Origin: JBLMZI01 sp050258755
GTDB lineage: Bacteria > Bacillota > Syntrophomonadia > Syntrophomonadales > DTU052
Direction of reading: 5' to 3'
Length of the DNA stretch: 64,000 bases
Assembly (NCBI GenBank): GCA_050258755.1
Contig: JBLMZI010000006.1
Location: 372,001-436,000, forward strand
Of this stretch, positions 17,743 to 27,017 are shown piece after piece; the stretch's first letter is position 1, and the number at the start of each line of letters is the position of its first letter. The notes under the pieces are model-generated. The model was not told the DNA's origin and searched no databases. It worked only from the letters and a program-made list of their open reading frames with translations. A program made the translations under genes and the position numbers.

Positions 17743-20649
17743 ATGACCAGAAAGATCACTCAATTTTTGCTGCTGGTAATCCTTGCGGGTATTACTGCAT
17801 TTCTTGTTTTTCTGAACCTGGACCATTTGACCAATCCGCCATGGGTAAAAACCTTCCCGCTGGAAGGAATCTCCCGCATCATCACGGACCAGGAAGGAAA
17901 CACCTACTGTATCGCGCAAGCCCGCCAGCGAATTTATAAAATCGACGCTAAGGGCGTTTCACAGTATGAAATCAAACACTCCGAAAACGCCGACAGCGCG
18001 GTCGGTATTTTCGCCGATCTCACGCTGGATGAAAAGGGCAACCTGTATGTACTCGACACCAGTCTTGACGACAAGGGAATCTATGTTGAAAAAGAACGCA
18101 TTCTTCGTTTTGACAGCCGCGGGCAGCAAACCGGCGAGCTATACGCACTAAGCTATATTGAAGCAGACCGGCCGCTGCGTGCCGGCCGGATCAAATCGAT
18201 TCACGTGGACAGTGACACCCTGCGTTTTGTCGCGGCCGAAACCCATCAGATCCGCTTATGCTCAAAACCGCTGAACGCAAAAGAGGTCACTGAACAAGTC
18301 ATTCCGCTGCCCGAGGACGCTTACCTGTACGAAGCCTGCATTTCCACCGAGGATCGTGTTCTCGCCACTACGCTGCGCGGACAGATTCTTGAGATCGCTG
18401 CCAATGGAAGCATCACCCCGCTCTATCCCAGTCCAAAAGGCAAACCGTACTGGAAGCCAGCGCCGCTCCGTCTGAAGAAGGCCCAGGACGGAACCTTCAG
18501 CATGTCTGATGCGATGCCGGCCGGCGCGGACGGCTATAAAACCTTCCCGACCCGCCTGAAAGTCAGTGAAGACGGCGAGTTGTATTTCATCGACGCCATT
18601 GCCAATTCCATTAATTCCTTCAGCATCAGCAATCCGACCCGGATCAACTCGCTGATGACGGCGTCAGATCCGTTCGTCGGCGGCGGTGCGCTGAATCTGA
18701 AGGTAATCAAAGACTTTGCCGTAAGCGCGGACGGTCTTGGGCTGACCGCCGCGGAGAGTATGCGGCTGCTTCAGGTCGATGCGCCCGGCTCCCCGGCCCG
18801 TGAAATCACCGGAATTTCATATGACGGCGGCGATAGGGCCGAACACTGGATCACCTGGCTGCAGCTGCTGCTGACGCTCATCCTAATTGGCGCGGCACTC
18901 CGGATAGTCTATGTCGACTTTATGCACCGGCAGGTTTCCCTGATTCTAAAACAGATTGTCATCTTTGCCCCGCTGATTGCCGGTTCGCTGGCCTTTGTTT
19001 CTTACACTGTATATGGCAATCTGGTCGCCCAGGAAGACGAACAGGTCTACCGCAAGCTGACCCTGCTGACCCAGATGGCACAGAGCCGGGTTGATACGGC
19101 TTTATTGCAGAAAATCGACAGTCCAGCCGACTTTATGGGGCCTGAGTATGTCAAGCTGTTGAACACAACGATTGAAGCACAGTTAACTGAAATTGCTCAA
19201 AAAGAGTCATCCAGTACGATCGCCGGTCTGAGAACCGACCGAGAAGGTTTATACAGCGGCATTTACAAGTTTGAAACCAAGGATCTATTGTATTCCATCG
19301 TCGACTATGACAACAGCGTTTTTATGTTCCGGCCCATCGATATTGATCCAAATAGCGAGTTCGCGGCTGTCAGAGATTATCATAAAATAGTTACCCGCTC
19401 GGTTTCGGACGAAAACGGTTCCTGGATGTTCGCCATGGGGCCATTGTATGCTCCGGACGGCAGCCTGATCGGCATTTACGAAACCGGGGTCGAGTACGCT
19501 GGCTTTGAACAAGCCCGAAAGCAGCTGACCTACAAGCTTGCGAAAATTATTGCCGAGATCACTCTGGGCGTGGTCATCGTCTTCCTGCTCATGACGTTCT
19601 TCCTGCTCAAATCTTTACGGGTCCTGCGCGACAGCGTTAACGAAATAGCCGCCGGCAACTGGGAAACCACAGTAGATATCCACAGCGGCGACGAGGTTTC
19701 TGATCTGGGCGGCCGATTCAATTTGATGGCTGGCCACATTCGGCAGTACCTGGACGAGATTACCCGTTTGAGCGAATCTTACTATCGGTTTGTGCCTCAG
19801 CGTTTCCTTGAGATGCTGGGGAAAAAATCGATTCTGGAGGTTGAACTCGGCGACCAGACCAGTGCCGAAATGACGGTTCTGGTCTGCAATATCCGTTCCT
19901 TTGTCGCTCTATCTTCCCGCATGGACCCCGAAGCTGGCTTCAATTATTTCAACGCTTTCCTGCGGCGAATCGGCATCGCCGTTCGCCGCAACAACGGTTT
20001 CATCGATGAATACCTGGCCACCGGCATCCGTGCCCTGTTCACGGGCACGCCGGCGGATGCGGTTCGGGCTGCCCAGGATATGCGCTCGGAACTGGCCGCT
20101 TTCAATGCCGAAATGGCGGAACAGGGCTTCACCGGAATCGATATGGGCATCGGCATCCACTGGGGTGCGCTTCGGCTTGGCATTATCGGGGAAGAAGAAC
20201 GGCTTCAGGGCACTGTTATTTCCAACGATGTGAACATGACCGTGATGCTGGAGACCTTGACCGCCAAGCTTGGGGCTTCGATCCTGGTCACCGGGGAAAC
20301 CTTAAGCCGCATAGACGGTCCGGCTTATCCGAATATCCGCAGTCTCGGAACGCTGCAGCTTCCGGGAAGGGATACCCCTATCGAGCTGTTTGATGTCTTT
20401 GACGCCGACCCGGCTGACCTGCGGAAAGCGAAACAAATCACCCTGGATGTTTTCGAACGGGGAGTGAGCCTGTATCGGGCCGGCGCCTTCAGCGATGCCC
20501 GAACCTGCTTCGTGGAAGTGGTTCGCCGAAATCCTTTTGACCAGGCCGCCAAGCGGTATTTCTTCCTTTGTGACGAATATTTCCGAAGCGGAACCCCGCA
20601 GGGGTGGGACGCCTCTCTGGAAATCCGGGATGACACCGGATCGGAATAA
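17743..20649 (+). CDS. Membrane sensor protein with HAMP and degenerate class III cyclase domain
   Basis: This 968-residue protein has an N-terminal membrane segment (about 6-26), an extracytoplasmic propeller-like region (about 30-370), two membrane segments (about 375-395 and 403-425), a second external domain, another membrane segment (about 603-622), a HAMP linker and a class III nucleotidyl cyclase fold (about 705-880) followed by a TPR-like tail. The cyclase motifs are altered: the first metal-binding Asp is Asn (LVCNIRSFV), the usual Lys-x-x-Gly-Asp element reads DEYLATGIRALF, with Glu and Thr, and the Asn-x-x-x-Arg element reads DVNMTVMLE, without Arg. Catalysis is therefore unlikely. 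ATG 17743 is chosen for its GAGGTG site. An intrinsic terminator follows. Confidence 0.8.
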   Translation: MTRKITQFLLLVILAGITAFLVFLNLDHLTNPPWVKTFPLEGISRIITDQEGNTYCIAQARQRIYKIDAKGVSQYEIKHSENADSAVGIFADLTLDEKGNLYVLDTSLDDKGIYVEKERILRFDSRGQQTGELYALSYIEADRPLRAGRIKSIHVDSDTLRFVAAETHQIRLCSKPLNAKEVTEQVIPLPEDAYLYEACISTEDRVLATTLRGQILEIAANGSITPLYPSPKGKPYWKPAPLRLKKAQDGTFSMSDAMPAGADGYKTFPTRLKVSEDGELYFIDAIANSINSFSISNPTRINSLMTASDPFVGGGALNLKVIKDFAVSADGLGLTAAESMRLLQVDAPGSPAREITGISYDGGDRAEHWITWLQLLLTLILIGAALRIVYVDFMHRQVSLILKQIVIFAPLIAGSLAFVSYTVYGNLVAQEDEQVYRKLTLLTQMAQSRVDTALLQKIDSPADFMGPEYVKLLNTTIEAQLTEIAQKESSSTIAGLRTDREGLYSGIYKFETKDLLYSIVDYDNSVFMFRPIDIDPNSEFAAVRDYHKIVTRSVSDENGSWMFAMGPLYAPDGSLIGIYETGVEYAGFEQARKQLTYKLAKIIAEITLGVVIVFLLMTFFLLKSLRVLRDSVNEIAAGNWETTVDIHSGDEVSDLGGRFNLMAGHIRQYLDEITRLSESYYRFVPQRFLEMLGKKSILEVELGDQTSAEMTVLVCNIRSFVALSSRMDPEAGFNYFNAFLRRIGIAVRRNNGFIDEYLATGIRALFTGTPADAVRAAQDMRSELAAFNAEMAEQGFTGIDMGIGIHWGALRLGIIGEEERLQGTVISNDVNMTVMLETLTAKLGASILVTGETLSRIDGPAYPNIRSLGTLQLPGRDTPIELFDVFDADPADLRKAKQITLDVFERGVSLYRAGAFSDARTCFVEVVRRNPFDQAAKRYFFLCDEYFRSGTPQGWDASLEIRDDTGSE

Positions 20650-20664
20650 ATCGTTGGCCGCGAA

Positions 20665-20695
20665 AGCCGGAACCTGTTGTTCCGGCTTTTTCTTT
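20665..20695 (+). terminator. Intrinsic terminator after the cyclase-like gene
   Basis: A perfect 8-bp stem (AGCCGGAA with TTCCGGCT, 7-nt loop) is followed by a T-rich run, 15 bp after the stop codon. Confidence 0.85.
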
Positions 20696-20751
20696 TCCTC
20701 AAACGCTATTTCCCGGCTGTCCTTTTGGGCAAAAACGGATACAATGAAGGC

Positions 20752-21318
20752 ATGAAAAACACACCGCGCAGCAAACCGATTCCATTAAAAACCGTTCCGC
20801 GGATTGAACGGCCGGCCTTCCCGCGAATCCTGCCCGCCTGGACCACCCGGTTAGGCTGGCGCGAATTGTTGCTGCTCTGGGGAATGGTGCTGTTGGTCAG
20901 TTACGGAGCCGCCTCTACGCCGTCCATCGGCTTGGCCGGATACTGGATGCGGGTAGTCTGTTTCCTGCTCCCGCTGGTGCTTTTTTTCGCGCTTCCAGGA
21001 TTATCGCTGGGGCCTTCAAAAATCGGCCGGATCTCTTGGATTCTCATTGTAATTATCCTGAGCGGGCTTGGTGCTTCGTATTTTCTTGACATGCCATATG
21101 CGCTTCAACCCAACAGTCGGCCCCACATCTCCGGGAGAGCCCGGGCCGTCTCCGAAAAGCAAACTGGAAGCTGGCGGAGGGTCACTTTTCAGATCGGAGC
21201 CGAATCGTTCCGTTTTTACGCCAGCCGCACCAGCGTTCAGGAAGACCAATCGTATTCCGTGATCTACCTGCCGAGAACCCGGTGGGTTGTCCGAGTGACC
21301 CCCAATCCAGTTCCGTAA
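20752..21318 (+). CDS. Small membrane protein of unknown function
   Basis: The 188-residue product is not recognised. It has a basic, Pro-rich N-terminus (about 45 residues) and three likely membrane segments: ELLLLWGMVLLVSYGAA, then WMRVVCFLLPLVLFFALPG, then SWILIVIILSGLGASYFLD. After them come about 70 residues, probably extracytoplasmic, with SWRRVTFQIGAESFRFYASR. The ATG at 20752 has GAAGG just upstream and a TACAAT box nearby; an upstream in-frame start would overlap the preceding terminator. It sits between the cyclase-like gene and an orphan histidine kinase, both envelope signalling proteins, but nothing ties it to them beyond position. Confidence 0.55.
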   Translation: MKNTPRSKPIPLKTVPRIERPAFPRILPAWTTRLGWRELLLLWGMVLLVSYGAASTPSIGLAGYWMRVVCFLLPLVLFFALPGLSLGPSKIGRISWILIVIILSGLGASYFLDMPYALQPNSRPHISGRARAVSEKQTGSWRRVTFQIGAESFRFYASRTSVQEDQSYSVIYLPRTRWVVRVTPNPVP

Positions 21319-21473
21319 TGCAGACCCCTTCGTCCAGGACTCTTCGAGCCATTTCGACACGGATGGGAGGATTTTCTACTCATCGCGCCGAAATGGGTGA
21401 TAAGGAACCAATATCCGTCTTTTTTGTCGCCCCCCTTTAATAAGCCGTCGCAAAGCGTCTGGAGGCAGTTCGT

Positions 21474-23153
21474 ATGAGAATTCTGCCGCATCAAAATACG
21501 ATTCAAAGCAAATTCACCGTCCCGGTGATTATTGCTGTTGTCCTGCTCTCCCTGATCGGCAATGTGGTGCGGGTCCAGGTCGACCAAAGCACCCGGCTGC
21601 AGGAACTGAAGCGGAAAGTTTCCCTGACGGCTGATTTAAGCGCCACCGCACTGGCGGATGACCTCTGGACCATCAACATTGACGGGGTTCAGGGTACCTG
21701 CAGCGCATTCTACAAAGACCCTGAAATCGGCTTTCTTTCCGTTCAGGACATGAGCCGGTCCATCCTGTACAGCAAACGAAAAACCGGCCCCTTATACCAG
21801 GACAACGATCTGCTTTATATCACCTGGCCGGTCGTTCGGGAAGGCACCGTCCTTGGCCATGTCCGGGCCGGTATCACCCAGGCTTACGTGCTCCGGCAGA
21901 CCCGGCGTGACCTGGCCACTTCTTCGATAATCATTCTTGCGGTCGCCGCAATCACCTTTTTACTGATTCGCATGTCCGCCCTGTGGGTTACCAGACCGAT
22001 TGCCGGCATTCGCGAGGCATTGGACGAGATCGGCCGCGGCAATCTTTCGTTCCGGGTCACCCGGATTCCCAGCGACGAAATCGGCCAGGTCGCACTGGGC
22101 GTGAACGCCATGGCAGATAACCTGACCGAAATGATCGAGCACCGGCGCAGAGCCGAGCAAGCCCTTCAGAAAGCCCATGACGACCTTGAATATACGGTCA
22201 TGATCCGGACCCAGGAAATAACCGCCGCCAATCAGGAACTGCTGGCCATGAACCAGGAACTGCAAACGGTCAACGAGTCTCTTGCCGAGGAAATCGCTGA
22301 ACGCGAACGGGCCGAAACCAACCTGGCCGGAGCCAACCGCGAACTTCGCATTGCACTGGACCGGCTGCAGCAAACCCAAAACGAATTGGTCCGTTCCGAA
22401 AAAATGGCTTCATTGGGAACCCTGGTGGCGGGTGTGGCGCACGAAATTAACACCCCGGTCGGCATTGGATTGACCGCAATCACCAACCTGGGCGAACTGA
22501 TGACTGACGTGGAAAAACAGTTTGAAGTGAACAGCCTGAAGCGAAGTGATTTCAAGCACTTTCTTGAAAACTGCCGGATGGCATCCTCCATTATCGAAAG
22601 CAACCTCGGCCGCGCTTCAGACCTGATCCGGAGCTTTAAACAGGTTTCCGTCGACCAGCTGACGGAAAGCCGGCGGGAATTCGATCTGAAATGGTATCTC
22701 CAGCAGGTCGTGACCAGTCTGGAACCCAAGATCCGGCAGGCCGGGCATCATGTCGAGCTGGTCTGCCCCGAAGGGGTTGAAATCGACAGTTACCCGGGTA
22801 CCTTTGCCCAGATCATGACCAACCTTTTCATGAACTCCATTATCCATGCGTTTGATCCCGGCCAAGCTGGGGAACTGCGCCTGGAGGCCGGCGTCACGGA
22901 AAGCGAACTCTGCCTTCAATACAGCGATGACGGGCGCGGGATGAATTCGGAAACCCGGCAGAAGATCTTTGAACCCTTCTTTACCACACGCCGGGGCGCA
23001 GGCTTCTCCGGCCTCGGCATGCATATCGTCTACAATCTGGTTGCCATCCAACTCGGTGGAACGATTAATCTGACCAGCGAAATCGGGCTGGGAACACGGT
23101 TTGACATTCGCATTCCGATCGAATCCGCCGGAGCGAATCTCAGGACCCGATAA
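21474..23153 (+). CDS. Orphan membrane sensor histidine kinase
   Basis: This 559-residue kinase has one N-terminal membrane segment (VIIAVVLLSLIGNVVRV), a short external domain (about 40-135), a second membrane segment (SSIIILAVAAITFLLIRM), a HAMP domain (about 165-220), a long coiled coil (about 220-305) and a transmitter. The phosphoacceptor H-box is VAHEINTPVGIG (about residue 323), the N-box NLFMNSIIHAF, G1 is SDDGRGM and G2 GFSGLGMHIVYNLV. No response regulator is encoded next to it, so the partner is elsewhere. ATG 21474 has a TCTGGAGG site. The small external domain suggests ligand or stress sensing at the membrane; the signal is unknown. Confidence 0.9.
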   Translation: MRILPHQNTIQSKFTVPVIIAVVLLSLIGNVVRVQVDQSTRLQELKRKVSLTADLSATALADDLWTINIDGVQGTCSAFYKDPEIGFLSVQDMSRSILYSKRKTGPLYQDNDLLYITWPVVREGTVLGHVRAGITQAYVLRQTRRDLATSSIIILAVAAITFLLIRMSALWVTRPIAGIREALDEIGRGNLSFRVTRIPSDEIGQVALGVNAMADNLTEMIEHRRRAEQALQKAHDDLEYTVMIRTQEITAANQELLAMNQELQTVNESLAEEIAERERAETNLAGANRELRIALDRLQQTQNELVRSEKMASLGTLVAGVAHEINTPVGIGLTAITNLGELMTDVEKQFEVNSLKRSDFKHFLENCRMASSIIESNLGRASDLIRSFKQVSVDQLTESRREFDLKWYLQQVVTSLEPKIRQAGHHVELVCPEGVEIDSYPGTFAQIMTNLFMNSIIHAFDPGQAGELRLEAGVTESELCLQYSDDGRGMNSETRQKIFEPFFTTRRGAGFSGLGMHIVYNLVAIQLGGTINLTSEIGLGTRFDIRIPIESAGANLRTR

Positions 23154-23166
23154 ATCAACCGCCGGT

Positions 23167-23916
23167 TCAAACCGACTCCTTTTCGTCCAGACCCGCCTTA
23201 TTCAACACCTCGTACACGAGATTGCCCGCGTAGAACCGGTACGGAATGGAGAACTCCGAAAAGCCGGCCGCATACGGGGCTAGCTCGTACAGCCCGTAGT
23301 ATACCACCAATCCTTTTCCGGTCAGGTAGAATGATGGTTTCGCCTTCTTTACATCCTCAGCCGCCGTTGGGAAAAAGATGTCCGGTTTCTGTTTGATCTG
23401 CCGGATCACTTCAGCGACGGTCTTGTCGAGACCTGAATAATCAGAGACGAACAAGTCCTTCAGCATCAGCGGCTGTCCCTTAACCGTGTCGTAGTTATAG
23501 GAAACCCGGTAGGTCATGCCATGGGCGCCGTTCGTATACTGATAGGTTTCCGTCGTAAAGCTCAGCAGGCCGTGTTGATTGTAGGAAACCCGGTACACCG
23601 CGACCAGCTCAAAGGGATACCGAAGCTGCCCGTCCTTTTTCAAGGCCAGCGCGCCCGCTTTGATCTCCTGGATATCCTTTTTGACCGACGCGTCAAGCAT
23701 CCGGTTGAGCCGGTCCTGCCCGGCCTGGCCTTCCATGCCCTGGACCGCCGGGTATTTGACATCAATCTTCCAATCCGGCGTTTGCTCGGTAACGGTTACG
23801 GTCTTGATCCTTACCGGATCCGGTACGCGCTCGGTCAGTGCCGATAAGCGGCCGCATCCGGTCAATCCCGCTAACATCACCAAGACAGCGAACATCGCGA
23901 TCACTTTGTTTTTCAT
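23167..23916 (-). CDS. Lipoprotein with DUF4163/DUF3298-like domains
   Basis: This 249-residue lipoprotein has a Lys-rich start, a hydrophobic core and lipobox LTGC with the lipidated Cys near residue 19. The mature part matches the DUF4163 plus DUF3298 arrangement found in PdaC and RsiV-like proteins: KIDVKYPAVQGMEGQ, then TYQYTNGAHGMTYRVSYNYD, a typical N-G-A-H-G motif, and a C-terminal LAPYAAGFSEFSIPY. Such domains occur in envelope proteins, some of which bind lysozyme or peptidoglycan; no enzymatic domain is attached here. ATG 23916 has a GAGGT site; the frame is open upstream but would add an odd second hydrophobic region. It is convergent with the histidine kinase (13-bp gap). Confidence 0.78.
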   Translation of the reverse strand: MKNKVIAMFAVLVMLAGLTGCGRLSALTERVPDPVRIKTVTVTEQTPDWKIDVKYPAVQGMEGQAGQDRLNRMLDASVKKDIQEIKAGALALKKDGQLRYPFELVAVYRVSYNQHGLLSFTTETYQYTNGAHGMTYRVSYNYDTVKGQPLMLKDLFVSDYSGLDKTVAEVIRQIKQKPDIFFPTAAEDVKKAKPSFYLTGKGLVVYYGLYELAPYAAGFSEFSIPYRFYAGNLVYEVLNKAGLDEKESV

Positions 23917-24055
23917 CTGATTTACCTCGCACCTGCTCTTTTCTCCATCATACCCCAGAAAGGGCGTAACCACTTTAGAATATCTCGCTTTCTTTCGGAA
24001 AGATTTGACGAATACTTGGATTGACGCCCGGAGCATGTCAAAATGGAGAAAGGTA

Positions 24056-25000
24056 ATGCCGGTAAAAAACGAAAAGGTTGCCGCTGCGATGAAGATGATC
24101 CAGGCTAAAACCATTCTGGTCCGCAATAAACGGCCGGAATCATGGTTTAATACGAAGTACAGCATGAATCTGTACCGGGGCTGCCAGCACGGGTGTATTT
24201 ACTGTGACTCCCGCAGCAAATGCTATGGTATTGAGGACTTTGCCAAAATCCAGATCAAAGCGAACGCCATCGAGCTGCTTACCAAAGAACTGAAAGGAAA
24301 ACGGGAAAAGTGCGTCATTGGCACCGGTTCAATGAGCGACCCGTACAACCCACTGGAGGGCGCGCTCGGTCTGACCAGGCAGGCCCTCCAGGTTATCCGC
24401 CGGTACGGTTTTTCGGCCCATGTCACAACCAAGAGCGACCTGGTGGCCCGGGATACGGCCCTGCTTGCATCGATTCCCAAGGCAACGGTCGCCTTTACCA
24501 TCACCACCTGTGACCAGATTCTCGCCGCAGGCGTGGAACCCGGCGCCCCCTCTCCGTTCCGCCGCCTCCGCGCAATGCGGAAACTAGCCGATGCCGGCGT
24601 GATGGTCGGCGTGTTGATGATGCCGATCTTGCCCTGGCTGGAGGACTCCGAGGAGAACATCCGGGACATTATCAGCCGGGCGCATTTGTATGGCGCTTCG
24701 TTTGTCGTCCCATGGTTCGGCATGTCACTCCGGGACCAGCAGCGCGATCACTATTTCCGCAGTTTGGACCGCCTTTATCCCGGATTATCCAACCGGTACC
24801 GGGCCTTATACGGGAACAGCTATGCCTGCAGCTCACCCTTTGCGAATCGTCTGGAAACCCTGTTCGCGGCTGAATGCCGTGCCCGCGGCTTGATCGGGAG
24901 CATGGAAGCGCTGACCGAGCACCTGTCCGGCGGCCGCAAGGTGCAGCATTCCCTGTTCGAAGAAGATGAACCGCACGGAAAGGACGGAGACCCTCTATGA
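24056..25000 (+). CDS. Radical SAM protein (SplB/Rv2578c-like)
   Basis: This approximately 314-residue radical SAM enzyme carries the Cys triad in YRGCQHGCIYCDSRS (CxxxCxxC) and the surrounding signature TILVRNKRPESWFNTKY and IGTGSMSDPYNP, typical of the SplB-related/Rv2578c group, for which no reaction is established. The start is uncertain: ATG 24056 has AGAAAGG two bases upstream, while family members usually begin nearer MIQAKTIL, which would correspond to ATG 24089 or 24095. The stop overlaps the following GNAT gene by 4 bp, so the two are probably co-translated. It is not part of the peptide-modification locus 33 kb away and lacks a SPASM domain. Confidence 0.8.
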   Translation: MPVKNEKVAAAMKMIQAKTILVRNKRPESWFNTKYSMNLYRGCQHGCIYCDSRSKCYGIEDFAKIQIKANAIELLTKELKGKREKCVIGTGSMSDPYNPLEGALGLTRQALQVIRRYGFSAHVTTKSDLVARDTALLASIPKATVAFTITTCDQILAAGVEPGAPSPFRRLRAMRKLADAGVMVGVLMMPILPWLEDSEENIRDIISRAHLYGASFVVPWFGMSLRDQQRDHYFRSLDRLYPGLSNRYRALYGNSYACSSPFANRLETLFAAECRARGLIGSMEALTEHLSGGRKVQHSLFEEDEPHGKDGDPL

Positions 25001-25464
25001 TCACCCTCCTATTGGCGCAGGCCGGCGATCTGGAAACGATCCTGGCCCTGCAGCAGCTCGCTTATCAAAGTGAAGCCGAAATTTACCAGGATTCCGCGAT
25101 TCATCCGCTGCGGGAAACGCTGGATGAGCTTCGGGTTTTTCATGCAGAAAACAAGGTGTTAAAGGCTGTGGCGGACGGGCGTATCGTTGGATCGGTTCGC
25201 GGCCGGGAAGCCGATGGAACCTGTTATGTGGGACGGCTGATTGTGGACCCCGAATACCAGAATCAGGGCATCGGCAAAGCTTTGTTGAAACAAATCGAAA
25301 CTGAATTCCCCGGCTGCCGCTATGAGCTGTTTACCGGGCACAAGAGTGATAAAAACCTGGCTCTCTATCAAAAAATGGGCTATTCACCTTTTCGAACCGA
25401 ACCGGTCCACGAACGGCTTTCCCTGGTCTATTTGGAAAAGCAGCCGGCAGCCTTGCCTGATTAA
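24997..25464 (+). CDS. GNAT family N-acetyltransferase
   Basis: This 155-residue GNAT acetyltransferase has the acetyl-CoA-binding motif A in VGRLIVDPEYQNQGIGKALL (Q-x-x-G-I-G) and motif B in FTGHKSDKNLALYQKMGY, with the usual end LVYLEK. The acceptor substrate cannot be read from sequence. Its ATG overlaps the radical SAM stop (ATGA), suggesting coupled expression, and its own end overlaps the convergent iclR-type gene by 4 bp. Confidence 0.85.
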   Translation: MITLLLAQAGDLETILALQQLAYQSEAEIYQDSAIHPLRETLDELRVFHAENKVLKAVADGRIVGSVRGREADGTCYVGRLIVDPEYQNQGIGKALLKQIETEFPGCRYELFTGHKSDKNLALYQKMGYSPFRTEPVHERLSLVYLEKQPAALPD

Positions 25465-26213
25465 GCTCGCAAATAGCCCATTGTGCGGGAAACCTCTTTG
25501 GCGGCGGCAGTGACGGCTGCCACAATGCGTTCATGCTGTTCGCCCAAAATATGCGGGGCAGCACCGGTGAGACTGATCGCGGCGGCCACCCGCCCGTTGG
25601 CAACCCGGATCGGCGCCGCCACACAAGCATTTCCGTCCAATGATTCCTCATTGTCGATCGAGTACCCCCGGGCACTGATTTGCTTCAATTCCTCCCGCAG
25701 CATGGCAGGATCGGTCAGCGTTTTCTTGGTCAGCGCATGCAGTTCTTCCGCCAGGTAGCGTTCCTGTTCATCCGGTGGCAGATCCGCGAGCAGGACTTTC
25801 CCGACCGCTGTCGCGTGTGCGGGAATGGTCGCGCCCATGCGCCCAAACATCATGGTGTTGAGCTTGGCATCGGTCCGCAGAATAAATACGGCCATCCCGC
25901 CGGCGTAAATCGCGACATGCACCGCCGCACCGAACTCAGCGGCCAGCTTTGATGCCGGCACCCGTGCCGCATAGGGCAGATCGGTCCCGGAAATGTAAGC
26001 CGTGCCGAGTTCGTATACTTTTAGACCGAGCCGGTACCGGCTATTATCAGGATTTTGGGCAAGAAAACCGCGCTGTTCCAGTGTCTTCACCAGTGCATGG
26101 GTCGCGCTTTTCGATAAACCTAGGCTCTGACTTAACTCCGTAACCCCGAGTTCTCGCGCTTCATTTCCAAACTGAGTGAGAATCTGCAGGGCCCGATCAA
26201 CCGACTGGACCAT
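25461..26213 (-). CDS. IclR family transcriptional regulator
   Basis: This 250-residue regulator has an N-terminal winged helix (VDRALQILTQFG, LGVTELSQSLGLSKSATHAL) and a C-terminal IclR effector-binding domain (PAHATAVGKVLLADLPPDE, then SIDNEESLDGNACVAAPI). ATG 26213 has an AAGGAGG site; the upstream in-frame ATG lacks one. It lies 183 bp downstream of the iorAB operon on the same strand, so it is likely to regulate that operon or respond to its aromatic or 2-hydroxy-acid substrate. A GTTCTGT sequence at 26313-26319 matches the half-site of the palindrome upstream of the operon (32771-32787), weakly supporting shared autoregulation. Confidence 0.88.
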   Translation of the reverse strand: MVQSVDRALQILTQFGNEARELGVTELSQSLGLSKSATHALVKTLEQRGFLAQNPDNSRYRLGLKVYELGTAYISGTDLPYAARVPASKLAAEFGAAVHVAIYAGGMAVFILRTDAKLNTMMFGRMGATIPAHATAVGKVLLADLPPDEQERYLAEELHALTKKTLTDPAMLREELKQISARGYSIDNEESLDGNACVAAPIRVANGRVAAAISLTGAAPHILGEQHERIVAAVTAAAKEVSRTMGYLRA

Positions 26214-26396
26214 ACTTGCCTCCTTGCGCCGCCACAAAATGCGATGGTTCTTGCAGCATCATACCGAATTTTGTGCGAAACCGAATCTGGCTAATCAATA
26301 TAATACATCGAAGTTCTGTCCTCGTACACTACCACCCGGGTTCCCGGTCCGGAGGCGGCCCGAACGCCGAATCGGCACGAACCGCCCCCACCCCGG

Positions 26397-27017
26397 TTAA
26401 CCGCACGCTTTCATTGCCTTAAATCCGGCCTGGAAGGCATTTAGATTCAAATCCAGGGATTTCCCGGCAAACCGCTGCCGGATCACCGCTTCCACCGAGC
26501 CGGCAAACGGCTCCATCTCGTCAAGCGCACACAAGGCCCCGACCAGTACCACGTTGGTGGTCTGCGCATTCCCGGCCGCTTTGGCCGCTTCTGTCGCATC
26601 GATCTTCGAAAACGCTCCGCAGATCGCTTTCAGCTCGCCGCCGATCGCTTCGATCGAAGGATACGCGGTTTCGCCGGAGAGCACGGCGAGCGGGTAATTC
26701 GGCCGCGGGTTCAAGAGGACGCGGGTCCTGCGGTTGCCGTAATCGCGCGCGATGCGCAGGGTTTCTATCGGTTCGAAGCCCACGAGAATATCTGCCTCTC
26801 CCCGCGGGATCAGCGGTCCGTACAGCCGGCGCCGGGAAATCCGGATATGGCTCATCACCGCGCCGCCCCGCTGCGAGGCGCCGTAGGTTTCCCCCACCGT
26901 TGCGTAGAATCCGGAAGCCACCAGTGCGGAAGCCAGGAGCTCGGAGGCCAGGATATTTCCCTGTCCGCCAACACCGCAAAAGATAATATTCAGCGGATCT
27001 TTCGCCAGTTCGATCAT
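26397..27017 (-). CDS. iorB: Indolepyruvate ferredoxin oxidoreductase beta subunit
   Basis: This is the gamma/beta-type subunit (206 residues) of indolepyruvate:ferredoxin oxidoreductase, which with IorA oxidatively decarboxylates aryl-pyruvates to aryl-acetyl-CoA and reduces ferredoxin. It opens with NIIFCGVGGQGNILASELLA and has GETYGASQRGGAVMSHIRIS, both characteristic of the pyruvate ferredoxin oxidoreductase gamma-like domain. It overlaps iorA by 4 bp (ATGA), and no gene intervenes before the IclR regulator. Length is normal for the family. A 183-bp gap downstream has small GC hairpins without a T run, so no clear terminator is seen. Confidence 0.92.
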   Translation of the reverse strand: MIELAKDPLNIIFCGVGGQGNILASELLASALVASGFYATVGETYGASQRGGAVMSHIRISRRRLYGPLIPRGEADILVGFEPIETLRIARDYGNRRTRVLLNPRPNYPLAVLSGETAYPSIEAIGGELKAICGAFSKIDATEAAKAAGNAQTTNVVLVGALCALDEMEPFAGSVEAVIRQRFAGKSLDLNLNAFQAGFKAMKACG

